NCBI RefSeq assembly: GCF_002257585.1
Contig: NZ_CP022743.1
Span: 930,001-994,000 of the forward strand
Source: Mucilaginibacter xinganensis
GTDB lineage: Bacteria; Bacteroidota; Bacteroidia; Sphingobacteriales; Sphingobacteriaceae
Length of the DNA stretch: 64,000 bases
Direction of reading: 5' to 3'
The notes under the pieces were generated by a model. That model was not told where the DNA came from, did no database searches, and was given only the letters and a program-made list of their open reading frames with translations. How positions within the stretch are numbered: position 1 is the stretch's first letter; each line of letters opens with the position of its first letter. The translations under genes and the position numbers were made by a program. Positions 1 through 12,689 of this stretch are shown here, piece by piece.

Positions 1-119
1 TAAGTTAAAAAATCAGCATAAAGCAAGCCATCCAGGTATGAAACCATATCCTGGCCCATGGCTTCATATTTTTCCTGTAATTGCGCCAGGCGTTCTTCTA
101 TTTCGGGAGAGAAATGCAT
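1..119 (-). CDS. Probable tryptophan 2,3-dioxygenase, N-terminal fragment
   Basis: A reading frame starts at the ATG whose first base is 119 and runs off the left edge, giving 39 complete codons. The peptide begins MHFSPEIEERLAQLQEKY and continues AMGQDMVSYLDGLLYADFLT. The MGQDxxSYLDGLLxxDxLT stretch resembles, from memory, the N-terminus of Bacteroidota tryptophan 2,3-dioxygenases, the heme enzymes that open the tryptophan indole ring to N-formylkynurenine. No heme or substrate residues lie in this fragment, so the call depends on the N-terminal signature alone. The gene faces away from the lipoprotein gene at 304. Confidence 0.5.
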   Translation of the reverse strand, partial: MHFSPEIEERLAQLQEKYEAMGQDMVSYLDGLLYADFLT

Positions 120-236
120 TGGGTAAAGGTAGAAAGTTTTGCTATTTAAAAATACTTTTCAGAAAGCTCCATAAGATCAGCCTGATTTTTATGGAGCTTA
201 ATCCGTAGTATTCTGATTCTTTATTTCCATCCTTGC

Positions 237-261
237 CCAACGTTTTTCATTTTCATTACGA
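237..261 (+). promoter_or_regulatory. Putative ECF-type promoter of the lipoprotein gene
   Basis: CCAACGTTTT (237-246), ten bases, then TACGA (257-261). The same two blocks with the same spacing precede the ECF sigma gene at 1181-1205. AAC-containing -35 boxes and CG-containing -10 boxes are typical of ECF promoters. The -10 block lies 42 bases before the ATG at 304. That the nearby sigma factor recognises it is inference. Confidence 0.55.
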
Positions 262-303
262 TGATGCAATAAACAGATTTTTAATTATTTAAAACCAAAA
301 GAA

Positions 304-1062
304 ATGAAAAACTCTATTTATGGCTCTCTAACTTTTATCCTTGCTTTATTTGTTATATCGGCCTGTAATAAATATGGTAGTTTATCTGATTACAAGAACG
401 GACAACTGGTCGCTTCCAGTTATAAAGTAAAAATTAATCAACCAGATTCCCTGATCCTAATTGGTGCAAAGGCAACTGATGCTATCAGTTGGAGCGTAAT
501 CCCTTCGGGATATGATTCCGTCATAACCAAAAACAATACATCGTTGATTTTTTTTAAAAAATCAGGGAAGTACCAGGTTAGGACTAACAATGGTGCAACC
601 ACAGCAACTGCCTCTATAACTGTAAGCGATTCTATTTATTATCCTACGGAGCAATACACTATGGTTTCGCTTATAGGCGATGAGATTACTTTCGTACCCC
701 ACTATTATAAGAGTAAAACTTCTGATTCAGCTTATTTGTCTTTTGTTGTTCAAACGCATAATAGTTATTGTAGCAGTGGTTCGCTCAGATTTACAGATAG
801 CGTAGTCAATAATACTTATGGCGTACACCTTCTCAATGCAGTTCAGCCGACCCAATGCACACTGGGTACTACGCCCATAACTGCTATTGTTAATTTTACC
901 AAAAACCAATCTGTTTCTTTAGCCAATGGAACCTTCCCCCTTAGCGTAACTTTGAATGGAATAACTTATACCGGAAGTATAGTTGCCACCACCACTACCA
1001 TTTCATTCAACTGGAATTATACTGCCGGCGTTTTAATTTCACCCAAACAAATCAACAGGTAA
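304..1062 (+). CDS. Hypothetical lipoprotein with Ig/PKD-like region
   Basis: 252 residues. The N-terminus has a basic start, a hydrophobic stretch and a lipobox ending in Cys21 (ISAC), so the mature protein is probably lipid-anchored in the envelope. Residues about 40-105 (KINQPDSL...GATTATASITVSDS) read like a beta-rich Ig or PKD-like fold with alternating Ser/Thr. The C-terminal half is also beta-rich with two cysteines, and I recognise no enzyme motif. The gene shares a CCAACGTTTT-N10-TACGA promoter motif with the downstream ECF sigma gene, suggesting it belongs to that regulon, possibly as an envelope-stress output. Function unknown. Confidence 0.75.
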   Translation: MKNSIYGSLTFILALFVISACNKYGSLSDYKNGQLVASSYKVKINQPDSLILIGAKATDAISWSVIPSGYDSVITKNNTSLIFFKKSGKYQVRTNNGATTATASITVSDSIYYPTEQYTMVSLIGDEITFVPHYYKSKTSDSAYLSFVVQTHNSYCSSGSLRFTDSVVNNTYGVHLLNAVQPTQCTLGTTPITAIVNFTKNQSVSLANGTFPLSVTLNGITYTGSIVATTTTISFNWNYTAGVLISPKQINR

Positions 1063-1180
1063 TGAAACGGACAAAATGATAAAAGTAGGAAGTGCATATG
1101 TATTACGTGTTTGATTATTATGCCCCTCGGGACTTCTTCAATAATTAAATTAACTTCGATAATGATATTTTGATTTTGCC

Positions 1181-1205
1181 CCAACGTTTTATAAACAGCT
1201 TACGA
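1181..1205 (+). promoter_or_regulatory. Putative ECF-type promoter of the sigma factor gene
   Basis: CCAACGTTTT (1181-1190), ten bases, TACGA (1201-1205), identical in both blocks and spacing to 237-261. It ends 30 bases before the sigma gene ATG, as expected for an autoregulated ECF sigma factor. Confidence 0.55.
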
Positions 1206-1235
1206 AGAACAAGAGAATGAGGAATGAACTTTTAA

Positions 1236-1823
1236 ATGAATTTATCTAAAAAGCAGGTAGAAGTGCTTGTAAAAGGCTGTGTAAATAATGATCGTACGGC
1301 TCAGGAGGCCCTGTACAAACTATTTCATGCCGATATGTTAAGGGTATGTTATAACTATTTGCCGGATAAAAGACTAGCAAAGGAAGCATTTAATTTGGGC
1401 TTTCTGAAGGTGTTTCAGTCCATAAAAGATTTTGATATTAAAAAAGGGGAATTGGGTGGATGGATCAGAAAAATAATGATCTATACGTCAATAGATATTT
1501 GTCGTAGTGAATTGAAATTTAACACAATACAACTTTCTGAGAGAGAAGAAACGGAATTTTTTATTTCGCCCTCAGTTTTGGAGAAGTTATTTTTTGAGGA
1601 TATTTTGAAAAATATCAGGTCGTTGCCTTTTGCAACCCAAACGGTTTTTAACTTATCTGTATTGGATGGTTTTACTCATAAGGAAATAAGCGAACAATTA
1701 TATATAAGCGAGGGTACTTCACGCTGGCATTTATCTGAAGCAAAAAAACAATTAAGAGCTTTGCTTGAAACATCCGCAAAAGGCACTGATCAGTTGGCAG
1801 AAAGGAGTGGTAAAGCAAAATGA
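1236..1823 (+). CDS. RNA polymerase sigma factor, ECF (sigma-70) family
   Basis: 195 residues, the usual size for an ECF sigma factor. Region 2 (about 20-90) includes LYKLFHADMLRVCYNYLPD and the LGFLKVFQSIKDFD stretch matching the conserved region 2.2 pattern. Region 4 (about 125-180) has LPFATQTVFNLSVLDGFTHKEISEQLYISEGTSR, a helix-turn-helix that binds the -35 element. The stop overlaps the next start in ATGA, so the downstream membrane protein is translationally coupled and is the likely anti-sigma or sensor partner. The gene has a promoter motif shared with the lipoprotein gene at 304, suggesting autoregulation. Confidence 0.93.
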   Translation: MNLSKKQVEVLVKGCVNNDRTAQEALYKLFHADMLRVCYNYLPDKRLAKEAFNLGFLKVFQSIKDFDIKKGELGGWIRKIMIYTSIDICRSELKFNTIQLSEREETEFFISPSVLEKLFFEDILKNIRSLPFATQTVFNLSVLDGFTHKEISEQLYISEGTSRWHLSEAKKQLRALLETSAKGTDQLAERSGKAK

Positions 1824-3346
1824 AGAAATTAAACTACCGCGGTCTATGGCAGAAAAAAAGGAACGAATTACCGATCAATAATAACCCTCACTCCGATTGG
1901 ATTGAAATGAATTCGCTTTTGAATCAGCATTTGCCAATTGTAGGTAAGTCTGCTGGTAAAAGCAAGTTCAATTTGAAGGGTTTTAAAATACTCCCCAAGT
2001 TGTTTATTGTGTTTTCGGCAGCTGCTATGGTTTTTACAGTTTCGCATTTGATTTTGTTGAGGTCGCATAAACAGCAAGCCAAACATAAAATTAGTAAAGG
2101 CAATCAGTTCGCACCCGATTCATTAATTGCAGATACTATAAAGAAAAAGCTAACTAATAATATTGCGGATAGCCTGAGTTTAGCGAAATATATTGTGGCG
2201 GATAGTTTGCGAAATAATGGGAGCGGATATCATAAAATAGCAAATGCGCCGACAGCAAATGGTGATTTTAAAAATAAGCCGGCAACCCCGGGTAAAAGCA
2301 CTGGCAATTTGGTAAAGCCATTGTTAAGTAAAAGCCAGTTCGTTGCAAATCGGCGGTCTAATAATAAATTAACGAATGGGTTTTCAACAGGTAAAAAAGG
2401 GTTGACTAATAGTTTATTGGGGACAGGCAAGAAAAAGGGCTTATTAAGTGCGGTAGTAAGTGACAGCATGTTCAGATCTCACTACAGCGAATGGGAAGTT
2501 ACAAAATTAAAAAGTAATGAGAGCACAGTAAATAATTTGAACCCGGATTACCCTTCATTAAATAAAACAGCACTTCAATCAGGTTTAAGTGCCATGTTAA
2601 TTGGTAGCGCTTCAAATAAAATACAGAGTAGTGGCTTACTGCTGAAAGCTTCTTCAGGCGATCCAAAGATGATAAAAGATAAAAAAGTAAAACCAAATAA
2701 CGTAAGCGTTTCCAAAGTTGATTGGGGGGTATTAATGGGGGCCAATGGATCAGGTAGTTTTAAGTCGGCAAAACAGCATGCTAATTTTTATGGCAGTTTA
2801 CCGGTTGACATTTATATAGGTTTATTTGGAAGTTACAATTTAAATAATAAATGGGCAATAAGCTCGCAGGTTCAAATCTTAAGTCCGCAAAATATTACAT
2901 CTAACTATACACATGCCAATGAAAGTAAGGCCGATTCCTCGCAATCATTAAAAATAACAACATCCGGAAAATTATATTCGGTTAATATTCCGTTGTACCT
3001 GGTTTACAAAGCAGCAAATAATGTAACCATCAAGGCTGGTCCGGTTATTGGGATTCCAATAAAACAAACCGGTATTAACAGTACTTTGCAGCCGTATGGC
3101 ATACGGTCCGACAGTACGTACTATTCTAAGACCATGGCGATATTGAATGCAAGTAAGTATGAGCAAAAGTTTAACCTGGGAGTTTCGGGCGGAGTGAGCG
3201 TTCAAATTAAACGCTTTATTTTTGAAGCTACCTATTTAAAAAACTTAAAAGATTACACCGTTATCAATGATCTGGGAAGTTATAAGTCTGGAAATGGTAC
3301 TGTGCAACTTAGCATAGGTTTTCAATTAAATAAGCTAAAGCGATAA
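1820..3346 (+). CDS. Membrane protein with C-terminal outer-membrane-like beta-barrel, ECF partner
   Basis: 508 residues. A cytoplasmic N-terminus of about 60 residues is followed by one membrane segment (around 58-80, KLFIVFSAAAMVFTVSHLIL), then a long low-complexity Ser/Asn/Lys-rich linker, then a C-terminal region (about 300-508) with the alternating pattern of a PorT/OmpA-type beta-barrel (WAISSQVQIL, LYSVNIPLYLVYK, GGVSVQIKRFIFEATY). It overlaps the sigma gene by four bases. The layout, one inner-membrane helix joined to a barrel-like domain, recurs in Bacteroidota genes directly after an ECF sigma gene. An anti-sigma role for the N-terminus is inferred; no canonical anti-sigma motif is visible. 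Confidence 0.75.
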   Translation: MKKLNYRGLWQKKRNELPINNNPHSDWIEMNSLLNQHLPIVGKSAGKSKFNLKGFKILPKLFIVFSAAAMVFTVSHLILLRSHKQQAKHKISKGNQFAPDSLIADTIKKKLTNNIADSLSLAKYIVADSLRNNGSGYHKIANAPTANGDFKNKPATPGKSTGNLVKPLLSKSQFVANRRSNNKLTNGFSTGKKGLTNSLLGTGKKKGLLSAVVSDSMFRSHYSEWEVTKLKSNESTVNNLNPDYPSLNKTALQSGLSAMLIGSASNKIQSSGLLLKASSGDPKMIKDKKVKPNNVSVSKVDWGVLMGANGSGSFKSAKQHANFYGSLPVDIYIGLFGSYNLNNKWAISSQVQILSPQNITSNYTHANESKADSSQSLKITTSGKLYSVNIPLYLVYKAANNVTIKAGPVIGIPIKQTGINSTLQPYGIRSDSTYYSKTMAILNASKYEQKFNLGVSGGVSVQIKRFIFEATYLKNLKDYTVINDLGSYKSGNGTVQLSIGFQLNKLKR

Positions 3347-3425
3347 TTTACTCCCTTTAATTTTATACATGTTCCAAACATAACTCTGTCTATTTGTTAC
3401 TACTTTTATAATATATCCTTTAATC

Positions 3426-3908
3426 ATGAAAATCAGTAGAATTCTTATAGGTATTGACGATAGTAAATATGCTGCTCACGCTGCTGAATACGGTTTTGAA
3501 ATGGCGCATAAGTTTGGTGCCAAAGTAGGCGTGGTAAATATTATTGAGCCTATGATAGCTCCAGATGCAGGGGTAGGTATTGATCCGTTAATGGGATCGG
3601 CCATCGGTAATGCTGCACTTCAGGATATGGAGATTCTTGATATTCAAAAGAATCAGTCTGAAAATATCATGGAGCGAACTATAAAAGAGTTTGCCGGCAC
3701 TATGGAAGTAACGCATTTTACCGAATATGGCTTAACCGCTGATGGTATTATTGAGTGCAGTAAAGAGTTTGCTGCCGACCTTATCGTAATCGGAACGCAT
3801 TCACGCAGCGGTTTGGACAGGCTGTTAATGGGCAGCGTTGCAGAGCACGTCGTGCGCCACTCGGAGGTGCCTGTGCTTGTGATTCCGTTTAAGGGGACTG
3901 AAAGTTAA
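3426..3908 (+). CDS. Universal stress protein (UspA family)
   Basis: 160 residues, one Usp domain. It opens with the typical strand ISRILIGIDDSKYAAHAAEYG and ends with the ATP-binding signature G-2x-G-9x-G(S/T) seen as GTHSRSGLDRLLMGSVAEHVV, followed by the strand VPVLVIP. These are the nucleotide-binding residues of the MJ0577-like branch. Expected to be a cytoplasmic dimer linked to stress survival. Stand-alone gene; no operon partner. Confidence 0.93.
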   Translation: MKISRILIGIDDSKYAAHAAEYGFEMAHKFGAKVGVVNIIEPMIAPDAGVGIDPLMGSAIGNAALQDMEILDIQKNQSENIMERTIKEFAGTMEVTHFTEYGLTADGIIECSKEFAADLIVIGTHSRSGLDRLLMGSVAEHVVRHSEVPVLVIPFKGTES

Positions 3909-3981
3909 TAAAACGCTGAAATTAAAGTCTAAAATTAAGCAGGGCTATTCATGCTTTCAGTTGCCCGGCTCTTCTGTCCCA

Positions 3982-5274
3982 TTAATACAACAATCTAAAC
4001 TTAATGGTATGTGCTATTGCTTTCAGTTCATTTAATACTTCAGCGTCGTAGCCGGTATTTACATCGGTAATTACATAGCCAATTTGTGTATTAGTTACCA
4101 AAAACTCGCCCACTATATTAATATTGTGGCGGGCAAAAACATCGTTAATCTTAGCAAGTATCCCCGGCACGTTCTTGTGAATGTGAATTAAACGATGTGC
4201 ATTGTTAATGCGTGGCGGCTGCAGATCGGGGAAATTACAGCTGGTGTGCGTTTTTCCCTCGTTCATAAATGCCATCACTCTTTTGGGGATAAAATCATCA
4301 TTGCGTGGATTATGCTTCGGATCATCAAAAATAATGATCCCGTTTTCGCATGCCGCGTCTGCCAGTTTTCGGCTATTGATCTTGCCAAAAACTCCTATTA
4401 CCTTAAGCCTGCCTGCATTTTGCAATTGCTCTGGCGATGGCTGGTGCGCTTCATCACAAAAAAGGATGCCTGCTTCTTCCAGGTATTTGTCAGTTATTGT
4501 TTCTTGCTGACGGATGTTGTAACCTTCTTTTTTCATTTGCGCCAGCGCATCTTCATCTACATTGCCAACAACTAAACACTTAATGCGGTTCTTTGGATAA
4601 GAAATAGCCCTTGGCAGTTTGTTCAGGTACAAAAACTCATCAAAACTTGGGGTAATATGATCCGCCTTTTCAGCTACTGATTTACGTTCGATGTTCTCGG
4701 TAAAGGCGAAGAACTTTTTGATCATGCCTGATTCCTTTAGCTGGAAATCAGAATAGCCATCGCCGATACCATAAATATCTCCCGGTAAGTCCAACTCTTT
4801 TAAAAGCTTAACTTTACCACCTTCCTGGCTCAGCGGATTTTCACGATCGTAACCAACAATGTTACCATCTTCATCAAACACAAAGGTGTTGGCATAAATA
4901 TTTTCCTTTTTTATATAATATTCAGTTACCACGGGGGTAATAAACTCCTTAAATCCGCCGGATACAATCAGCACCTCATCGGCATGGTTCTTGAAAAATA
5001 TAGTGTTACGGCTAAAAGAGGTAGATACTTTTTTCTTCAGATGTGTAACCAGCTGCTTTAAATGTTCCCGGTTTGCCTGTAACAATTTTACCCTGTTCTC
5101 CAAACTTTGCGTAAATGACAACCGGCCCTCCATAGAAGCATTGGTCAAATCCTCTATTTGTTTATAAATATTTTCGCGGTCGGGATGATTTTTTAAAGAT
5201 ATACGGGCTAATTCGTCCAACGCTTCAACTTGTGTAAAGGTGCTGTCGAAGTCGATAATAAAGTATTGATCCAT
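3982..5274 (-). CDS. serB: Phosphoserine phosphatase fused to a reduced SerA segment and ACT domain
   Basis: 430 residues in three parts. Residues 1-220 are a HAD phosphatase: motif I D8-F-D10-S-T, motif II Ser105 (VSGGF), Lys154, and motif IV GDGYSD at 171-176. Residues 230-350 look like the outer, substrate-binding lobe of D-3-phosphoglycerate dehydrogenase (KCLVVGNVDEDALAQM, LKVIGVFGKINSRKLADAA) but without the NAD-binding lobe. Residues 345-430 (NFPDLQPPR...AHRLIHIHKNVPGILAKIN) match the extreme C-terminal ACT domain of SerA, including the final R-L-L-Y. The product likely converts phosphoserine to serine. The SerA-derived tail would be a serine-sensing regulatory module. SerB function is well supported; sensing is inference. 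Confidence 0.85.
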   Translation of the reverse strand: MDQYFIIDFDSTFTQVEALDELARISLKNHPDRENIYKQIEDLTNASMEGRLSFTQSLENRVKLLQANREHLKQLVTHLKKKVSTSFSRNTIFFKNHADEVLIVSGGFKEFITPVVTEYYIKKENIYANTFVFDEDGNIVGYDRENPLSQEGGKVKLLKELDLPGDIYGIGDGYSDFQLKESGMIKKFFAFTENIERKSVAEKADHITPSFDEFLYLNKLPRAISYPKNRIKCLVVGNVDEDALAQMKKEGYNIRQQETITDKYLEEAGILFCDEAHQPSPEQLQNAGRLKVIGVFGKINSRKLADAACENGIIIFDDPKHNPRNDDFIPKRVMAFMNEGKTHTSCNFPDLQPPRINNAHRLIHIHKNVPGILAKINDVFARHNINIVGEFLVTNTQIGYVITDVNTGYDAEVLNELKAIAHTIKFRLLY

Positions 5275-5279
5275 TTTTG

Positions 5280-5316
5280 ATGTGCAAATATGCGATTGTG
5301 CAAATGTGCAAATTAT
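5280..5316. repeat. Imperfect GTGCAAAT tandem repeat
   Basis: Three near-copies of GTGCAAAT lie head to tail just upstream of the phosphatase gene, followed by AT-rich DNA. No coding potential. Confidence 0.45.
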
Positions 5317-5395
5317 TTAAATTGATTTTTACAGATGTTTATAATGTTGATAGGATGAGTAGTGTAATTGTTGAAAACGATTTTTTGGAAATGAT

Positions 5396-6781
5396 TTACA
5401 AAGATGAAGACGGTGCGTTCGCCAATATCCGCAGTTCCTTCGGGAAATAATTATTGATTCTGTTAGGAAGTAGCTTGGCCCATCCCAGCGCATGGCCCTC
5501 AAAGTTCATCAGGCTCCAGCCTTTATCTGTCGTGTTGATTTCGATGTTATCACGACGCAAGAATTGGATTGCCTGGTTTATATTCAGCTCGGTTTGTAAT
5601 ACCTTATCCTTATTAATATATAAACTCAACGCCAGCTCATGATCAGGTATCAGATCGTTTCCCATAAGCTTGCCAATGCGTACGCCTGATTTTTTGATAT
5701 ACAGGTGGCGCTGCAAGGTATCCAGGCTTTCTTTATGCGCGCGGCCTATCGCCAGCCAGTCGTCGTTCACCTTATTATAATAGTAGGCGTCGGGTTCCTT
5801 GATATATTGCTTAATGAGTTCGATTTCCTGCAACGCTAATTTTTGATGGCCTTTTGTTTTAAATACAGGCAATTCATCTGTTTCCTGCTTTTTTTTAAGG
5901 CAGGCGGCAAATAAGCCCTCCCCTTTTACCTTGCCCGGATAAAAACGGTAACCCCAGGCTTTATGCTCCGGCGATACTGTTTCCACAATTCCCCACTCCT
6001 TATATATAGGTATACGTACACTTTCCATATTAAACTCGCGGCACAGCCAATCCACAATTTCCTCGTTCTCCTGGTATGAATAGGAGCAGGTACTATATAT
6101 AAGGTGTCCGTCTTCTTTTAACGCAGGGTAAACATCTGCTAATATCCGTTCCTGCCGCTGGCGGCACAAGTTTACGTTTGCTTCAGACCATTCATTCATA
6201 GCTGCAGCATCTTTCCTGAACATTCCTGAGCCGGAACAGGGAGCGTCAACCAGTATGGTGTCAAAAAAACCGGTAATCCTGCTAAAATCCCGTGGGTCAT
6301 TATTACTTACTATCGTATTAGCTGTGCCCCATCGGTTAAGGTTATCGCACAAAACAGGTACACGGGTTTTTATAATTTCGTTTGATACTAAAAGATCAGT
6401 GCTGGTAATAGCGGAATTGATGAGTGTGCTCTTACCGCCAGGTGCAGCGCAAAGGTCAAGTACCTTTATGGGTTCATCTTTATTTGTCCTGGTATATTTA
6501 AGAATATGATCAATAAACATTGATGATGCTTCCTGTACATAATAACATCCTGAATGAAAAAGTGGATCAAAAGTAAACGATGGGCGGCTATCCAGATAGT
6601 AACCTTCGGCGCACCAGGGTACTTGTTCGTTGGTTTTTAATATTGATTCTTTAAAAGGATTTATACGGATAGATGTAGGTGATATAATGTTTTCGTGTGC
6701 CGCTACGAAATTTTCGCGGTCAAATCCGGGCTCTTCATTTAATGAATCAAGAAAATTTTCGGGGAAATTGTATTCGTTCAT
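5396..6781 (-). CDS. 16S rRNA cytosine-C5 methyltransferase, RsmF/NOL1-NOP2-Sun type
   Basis: 461 residues. The Rossmann methyltransferase core contains the SAM-binding motif CAAPGGKS at 111-118, the motif IV cysteine in DAPCSGSGMFRKD (Cys182) and the catalytic motif VI cysteine in STCSYSYQENE (Cys232), the two-cysteine arrangement of RNA m5C methyltransferases. The C-terminal ~170 residues carry the extra RsmF-type domain (IGKLMGNDLIPDHELAL and the closing HALGWAKLLPNRINNYFPKELR). The length fits RsmF/YebU better than RsmB, which has an N-terminal NusB-like domain absent here. It is transcribed away from the rRNA operon just downstream in coordinate. The exact target base cannot be read from the sequence. 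Confidence 0.9.
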   Translation of the reverse strand: MNEYNFPENFLDSLNEEPGFDRENFVAAHENIISPTSIRINPFKESILKTNEQVPWCAEGYYLDSRPSFTFDPLFHSGCYYVQEASSMFIDHILKYTRTNKDEPIKVLDLCAAPGGKSTLINSAITSTDLLVSNEIIKTRVPVLCDNLNRWGTANTIVSNNDPRDFSRITGFFDTILVDAPCSGSGMFRKDAAAMNEWSEANVNLCRQRQERILADVYPALKEDGHLIYSTCSYSYQENEEIVDWLCREFNMESVRIPIYKEWGIVETVSPEHKAWGYRFYPGKVKGEGLFAACLKKKQETDELPVFKTKGHQKLALQEIELIKQYIKEPDAYYYNKVNDDWLAIGRAHKESLDTLQRHLYIKKSGVRIGKLMGNDLIPDHELALSLYINKDKVLQTELNINQAIQFLRRDNIEINTTDKGWSLMNFEGHALGWAKLLPNRINNYFPKELRILANAPSSSL

Positions 6782-6909
6782 ATCTGTTTCAAAGATACAA
6801 AATACATAATTACGATATCCGGATATGCAGTTAATGCTCCGTTTTGTATTTAAAAAAGGATAGCTTACAGGTAGTTACGGGAATTGTTTTAATTATTTCA
6901 AAAAAAGCT

Positions 6910-6941
6910 TTGAGCGATAGCTAAAAACTCTGTACATTTGT
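6910..6941 (+). promoter_or_regulatory. rRNA operon promoter P1
   Basis: TTTG at 6910-6913, 20 bp, then TACATTTG at 6934-6941: a full match to the Bacteroidota primary-sigma consensus (TTTG ... TAnnTTTG). Confidence 0.75.
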
Positions 6942-7020
6942 GACCGCTTTGGAAAAAAGGCGGTAGTTATTTGATAGTAAAGAGTGAAAACAAGTTAAGT
7001 AAAATACTTCAAGAAATCTC

Positions 7021-7051
7021 TTGACAAGTAATAAAAAAAGTCACATCTTTG
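7021..7051 (+). promoter_or_regulatory. rRNA operon promoter P2
   Basis: TTGAC at 7021-7025, 18 bp, then CATCTTTG at 7044-7051, one mismatch to TAnnTTTG. Followed by GC-rich initial transcribed sequence (CAGCCCGC). Confidence 0.6.
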
Positions 7052-7125
7052 CAGCCCGCAAACGAGGAAGGAAAAAGGGGGAGAGCGGGGAAAGAAAAGG
7101 GCGACAAAATAAAAACGAAATAAAG

Positions 7126-7156
7126 TTTGCCAGAATAAAAAAGGTTTATACCTTTG
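7126..7156 (+). promoter_or_regulatory. rRNA operon promoter P3
   Basis: TTTG at 7126-7129, exactly 19 bp, then TACCTTTG at 7149-7156: a perfect Bacteroidota promoter. It is the third of three in tandem ahead of the 16S gene. Confidence 0.75.
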
Positions 7157-7255
7157 CAGTCCCAAAAGAAAGGGGCGAAAGAGCCGAAAAAAGAAGGAAG
7201 TGATTCCGGGAGTGGAAGGCAGGGAAGGAAGCGATTTCCGGACCGATAAAAAGTG

Positions 7256-7333
7256 AAAAGTTAAGCAGCGGAAGCTGCGAAAGCATATAGCCTGACTGAG
7301 ACAGAAAGGCGGCAAGTTCTTATAAGATACTGG
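7256..7333 (+). promoter_or_regulatory. rRNA leader element: GGAA-loop hairpin plus boxA-like sequence
   Basis: AAAAGTTAAG is followed by the hairpin GCAGC-GGAA-GCTGC (7265-7278) and, about 37 bases later, GTTCTTATAAGATACTGG (7316-7333), which resembles the GTTCTTTGACATATTGG found before the 23S gene (9611-9627). A second copy of hairpin plus GTTCTTATA lies just after the 16S gene (9008-9060). The arrangement resembles an antitermination (nut/boxA) site; function inferred. Confidence 0.45.
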
Positions 7334-7459
7334 ATAATCATGTAGCGTAACGGTAACACACTGTTATGAGACGAAGAGAGAAAGAGGGATACTGTATAAA
7401 GATAATTATATACAGATTCTATTATTAATAATAGGGTCAGTGAACAAACAAAACATTTT

Positions 7460-8980
<1,521 letters not shown>

Positions 8981-9007
8981 CTGGAGCAGTATCCACAAAC
9001 TCTCTCT

Positions 9008-9060
9008 AAAAAGTTAAGTATCAGCGGAAGCTGTTTAGCTACATGACCAGGTTCTTATAT
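9008..9060 (+). promoter_or_regulatory. Second hairpin plus boxA-like element after 16S
   Basis: AAAAAGTTAAG, hairpin CAGC-GGAA-GCTG (9022-9033) and GTTCTTATAT (9051-9060) repeat the leader element at 7256-7333. Repetition before and after 16S suggests a role in antitermination or rRNA processing. Confidence 0.4.
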
Positions 9061-9068
9061 ATTAGTTG

Positions 9069-9140
9069 ATTAGAGACTAGAGATCAGCGATTAGTTGAAA
9101 GACAAATCAAGGTCGAAGTCATTAATCAAATACTAATTAA
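9069..9140. repeat. Degenerate GATTAGAG repeats in 16S-tRNA spacer
   Basis: GATTAGAGACTAGAGATCAG and GATTAG copies (9069-9095) are followed by an AATCAAATACTAATTAA segment (9122-9140) of partly opposite polarity. Same repeat family as the other two spacers of this operon. Confidence 0.5.
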
Positions 9141-9289
9141 AACGAAACAAAAGGAAAACCCAAAAGATGAAGCCATCGGGGTATGTGACCTTAAAAGGGA
9201 AAGCATAGGACCAGTGGCAGTAAGCAGTGGCAGCAGCAGTAGGCAGACAAGTCCTGCAACTGCAACTGAATAACTGCAACTAAATAGAC

Positions 9290-9364
9290 AGTCCTGTAGC
9301 TCAGCTTGGTTAGAGCACTACACTGATAATGTAGGGGTCAGCAGTTCAAATCTGCTCGGGACTA
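9290..9364 (+). tRNA. tRNA-Ile (GAT)
   Basis: 75 nt cloverleaf: acceptor AGTCCTG/CGGGACT, D-arm GCTC/GAGC, anticodon loop CTGATAA, T-arm AGCAG-TTCAAAT-CTGCT, discriminator A. No encoded CCA. It lies in the 16S-23S spacer, the standard place for the Ile/Ala pair. Confidence 0.97.
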
Positions 9365-9385
9365 CACTGCAGCGCAGCTGCAGAG

Positions 9386-9460
9386 GCGATTAGAGGTTAG
9401 AGAACAGAGATTAGGAGGAAACAACAAATCGCTAATTAACTAATCACTAATTAACTCATC
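9386..9460. repeat. GATTAGAG/CTAATC inverted repeat family between the tRNAs
   Basis: Purine-rich GATTAGAGGTTAGAG...GAGATTAG (9388-9415) is followed by the complementary-type CTAATTAACTAATCACTAATTAAC (about 9433-9456). The two arms can pair imperfectly and form a stem directly before tRNA-Ala. Confidence 0.5.
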
Positions 9461-9464
9461 CAAA

Positions 9465-9538
9465 GGGGGATTAGCTCAGCTGGCTAGAGCACCTGCCTTG
9501 CACGCAGGGGGTCAACGGTTCGAATCCGTTATTCTCCA
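9465..9538 (+). tRNA. tRNA-Ala (TGC)
   Basis: 74 nt cloverleaf: acceptor GGGGGAT/ATTCTCC, D-arm GCTC/GAGC, anticodon loop containing TGC, T-arm AACGG-TTCGAAT-CCGTT, discriminator A, no encoded CCA. Confidence 0.97.
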
Positions 9539-9610
9539 CGATACCCACCAGTTGCCTGACAAGGCATGGATAATGACAAAGGCGATCCGCAAAGGAAGAC
9601 CGGGGTAAAA

Positions 9611-9627
9611 GTTCTTTGACATATTGG
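9611..9627 (+). promoter_or_regulatory. boxA-like element before 23S
   Basis: GTTCTTTGACATATTGG occupies the place of the spacer boxA (E. coli TGCTCTTTAACAA). In this phylum a GTTCTTTGACATA motif is commonly seen before 23S genes. Confidence 0.5.
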
Positions 9628-9798
9628 AAGAAGTAAATTGAAAGAGAAGACAACAGTATAGAGGACTGTTGAGGCTTCGGAAGTTTACGAAAATGGAAGC
9701 AGGATTGTAGTAATACGATTTTGCGGAACAGGGAGTAAATGGAAGAACGCAACAAGAATCAAAAAAGCATACATACCGAGCAAAAGGCGGTATAGTAG

Positions 9799-12676
<2,878 letters not shown>

Positions 12677-12689
12677 AGCAGGTAATTAT

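Noticed and set aside
7411..7432. Palindrome CTATTATTAATAATAG ahead of 16S
   Set aside because: AT-rich and short; could pair by chance and has no known match.
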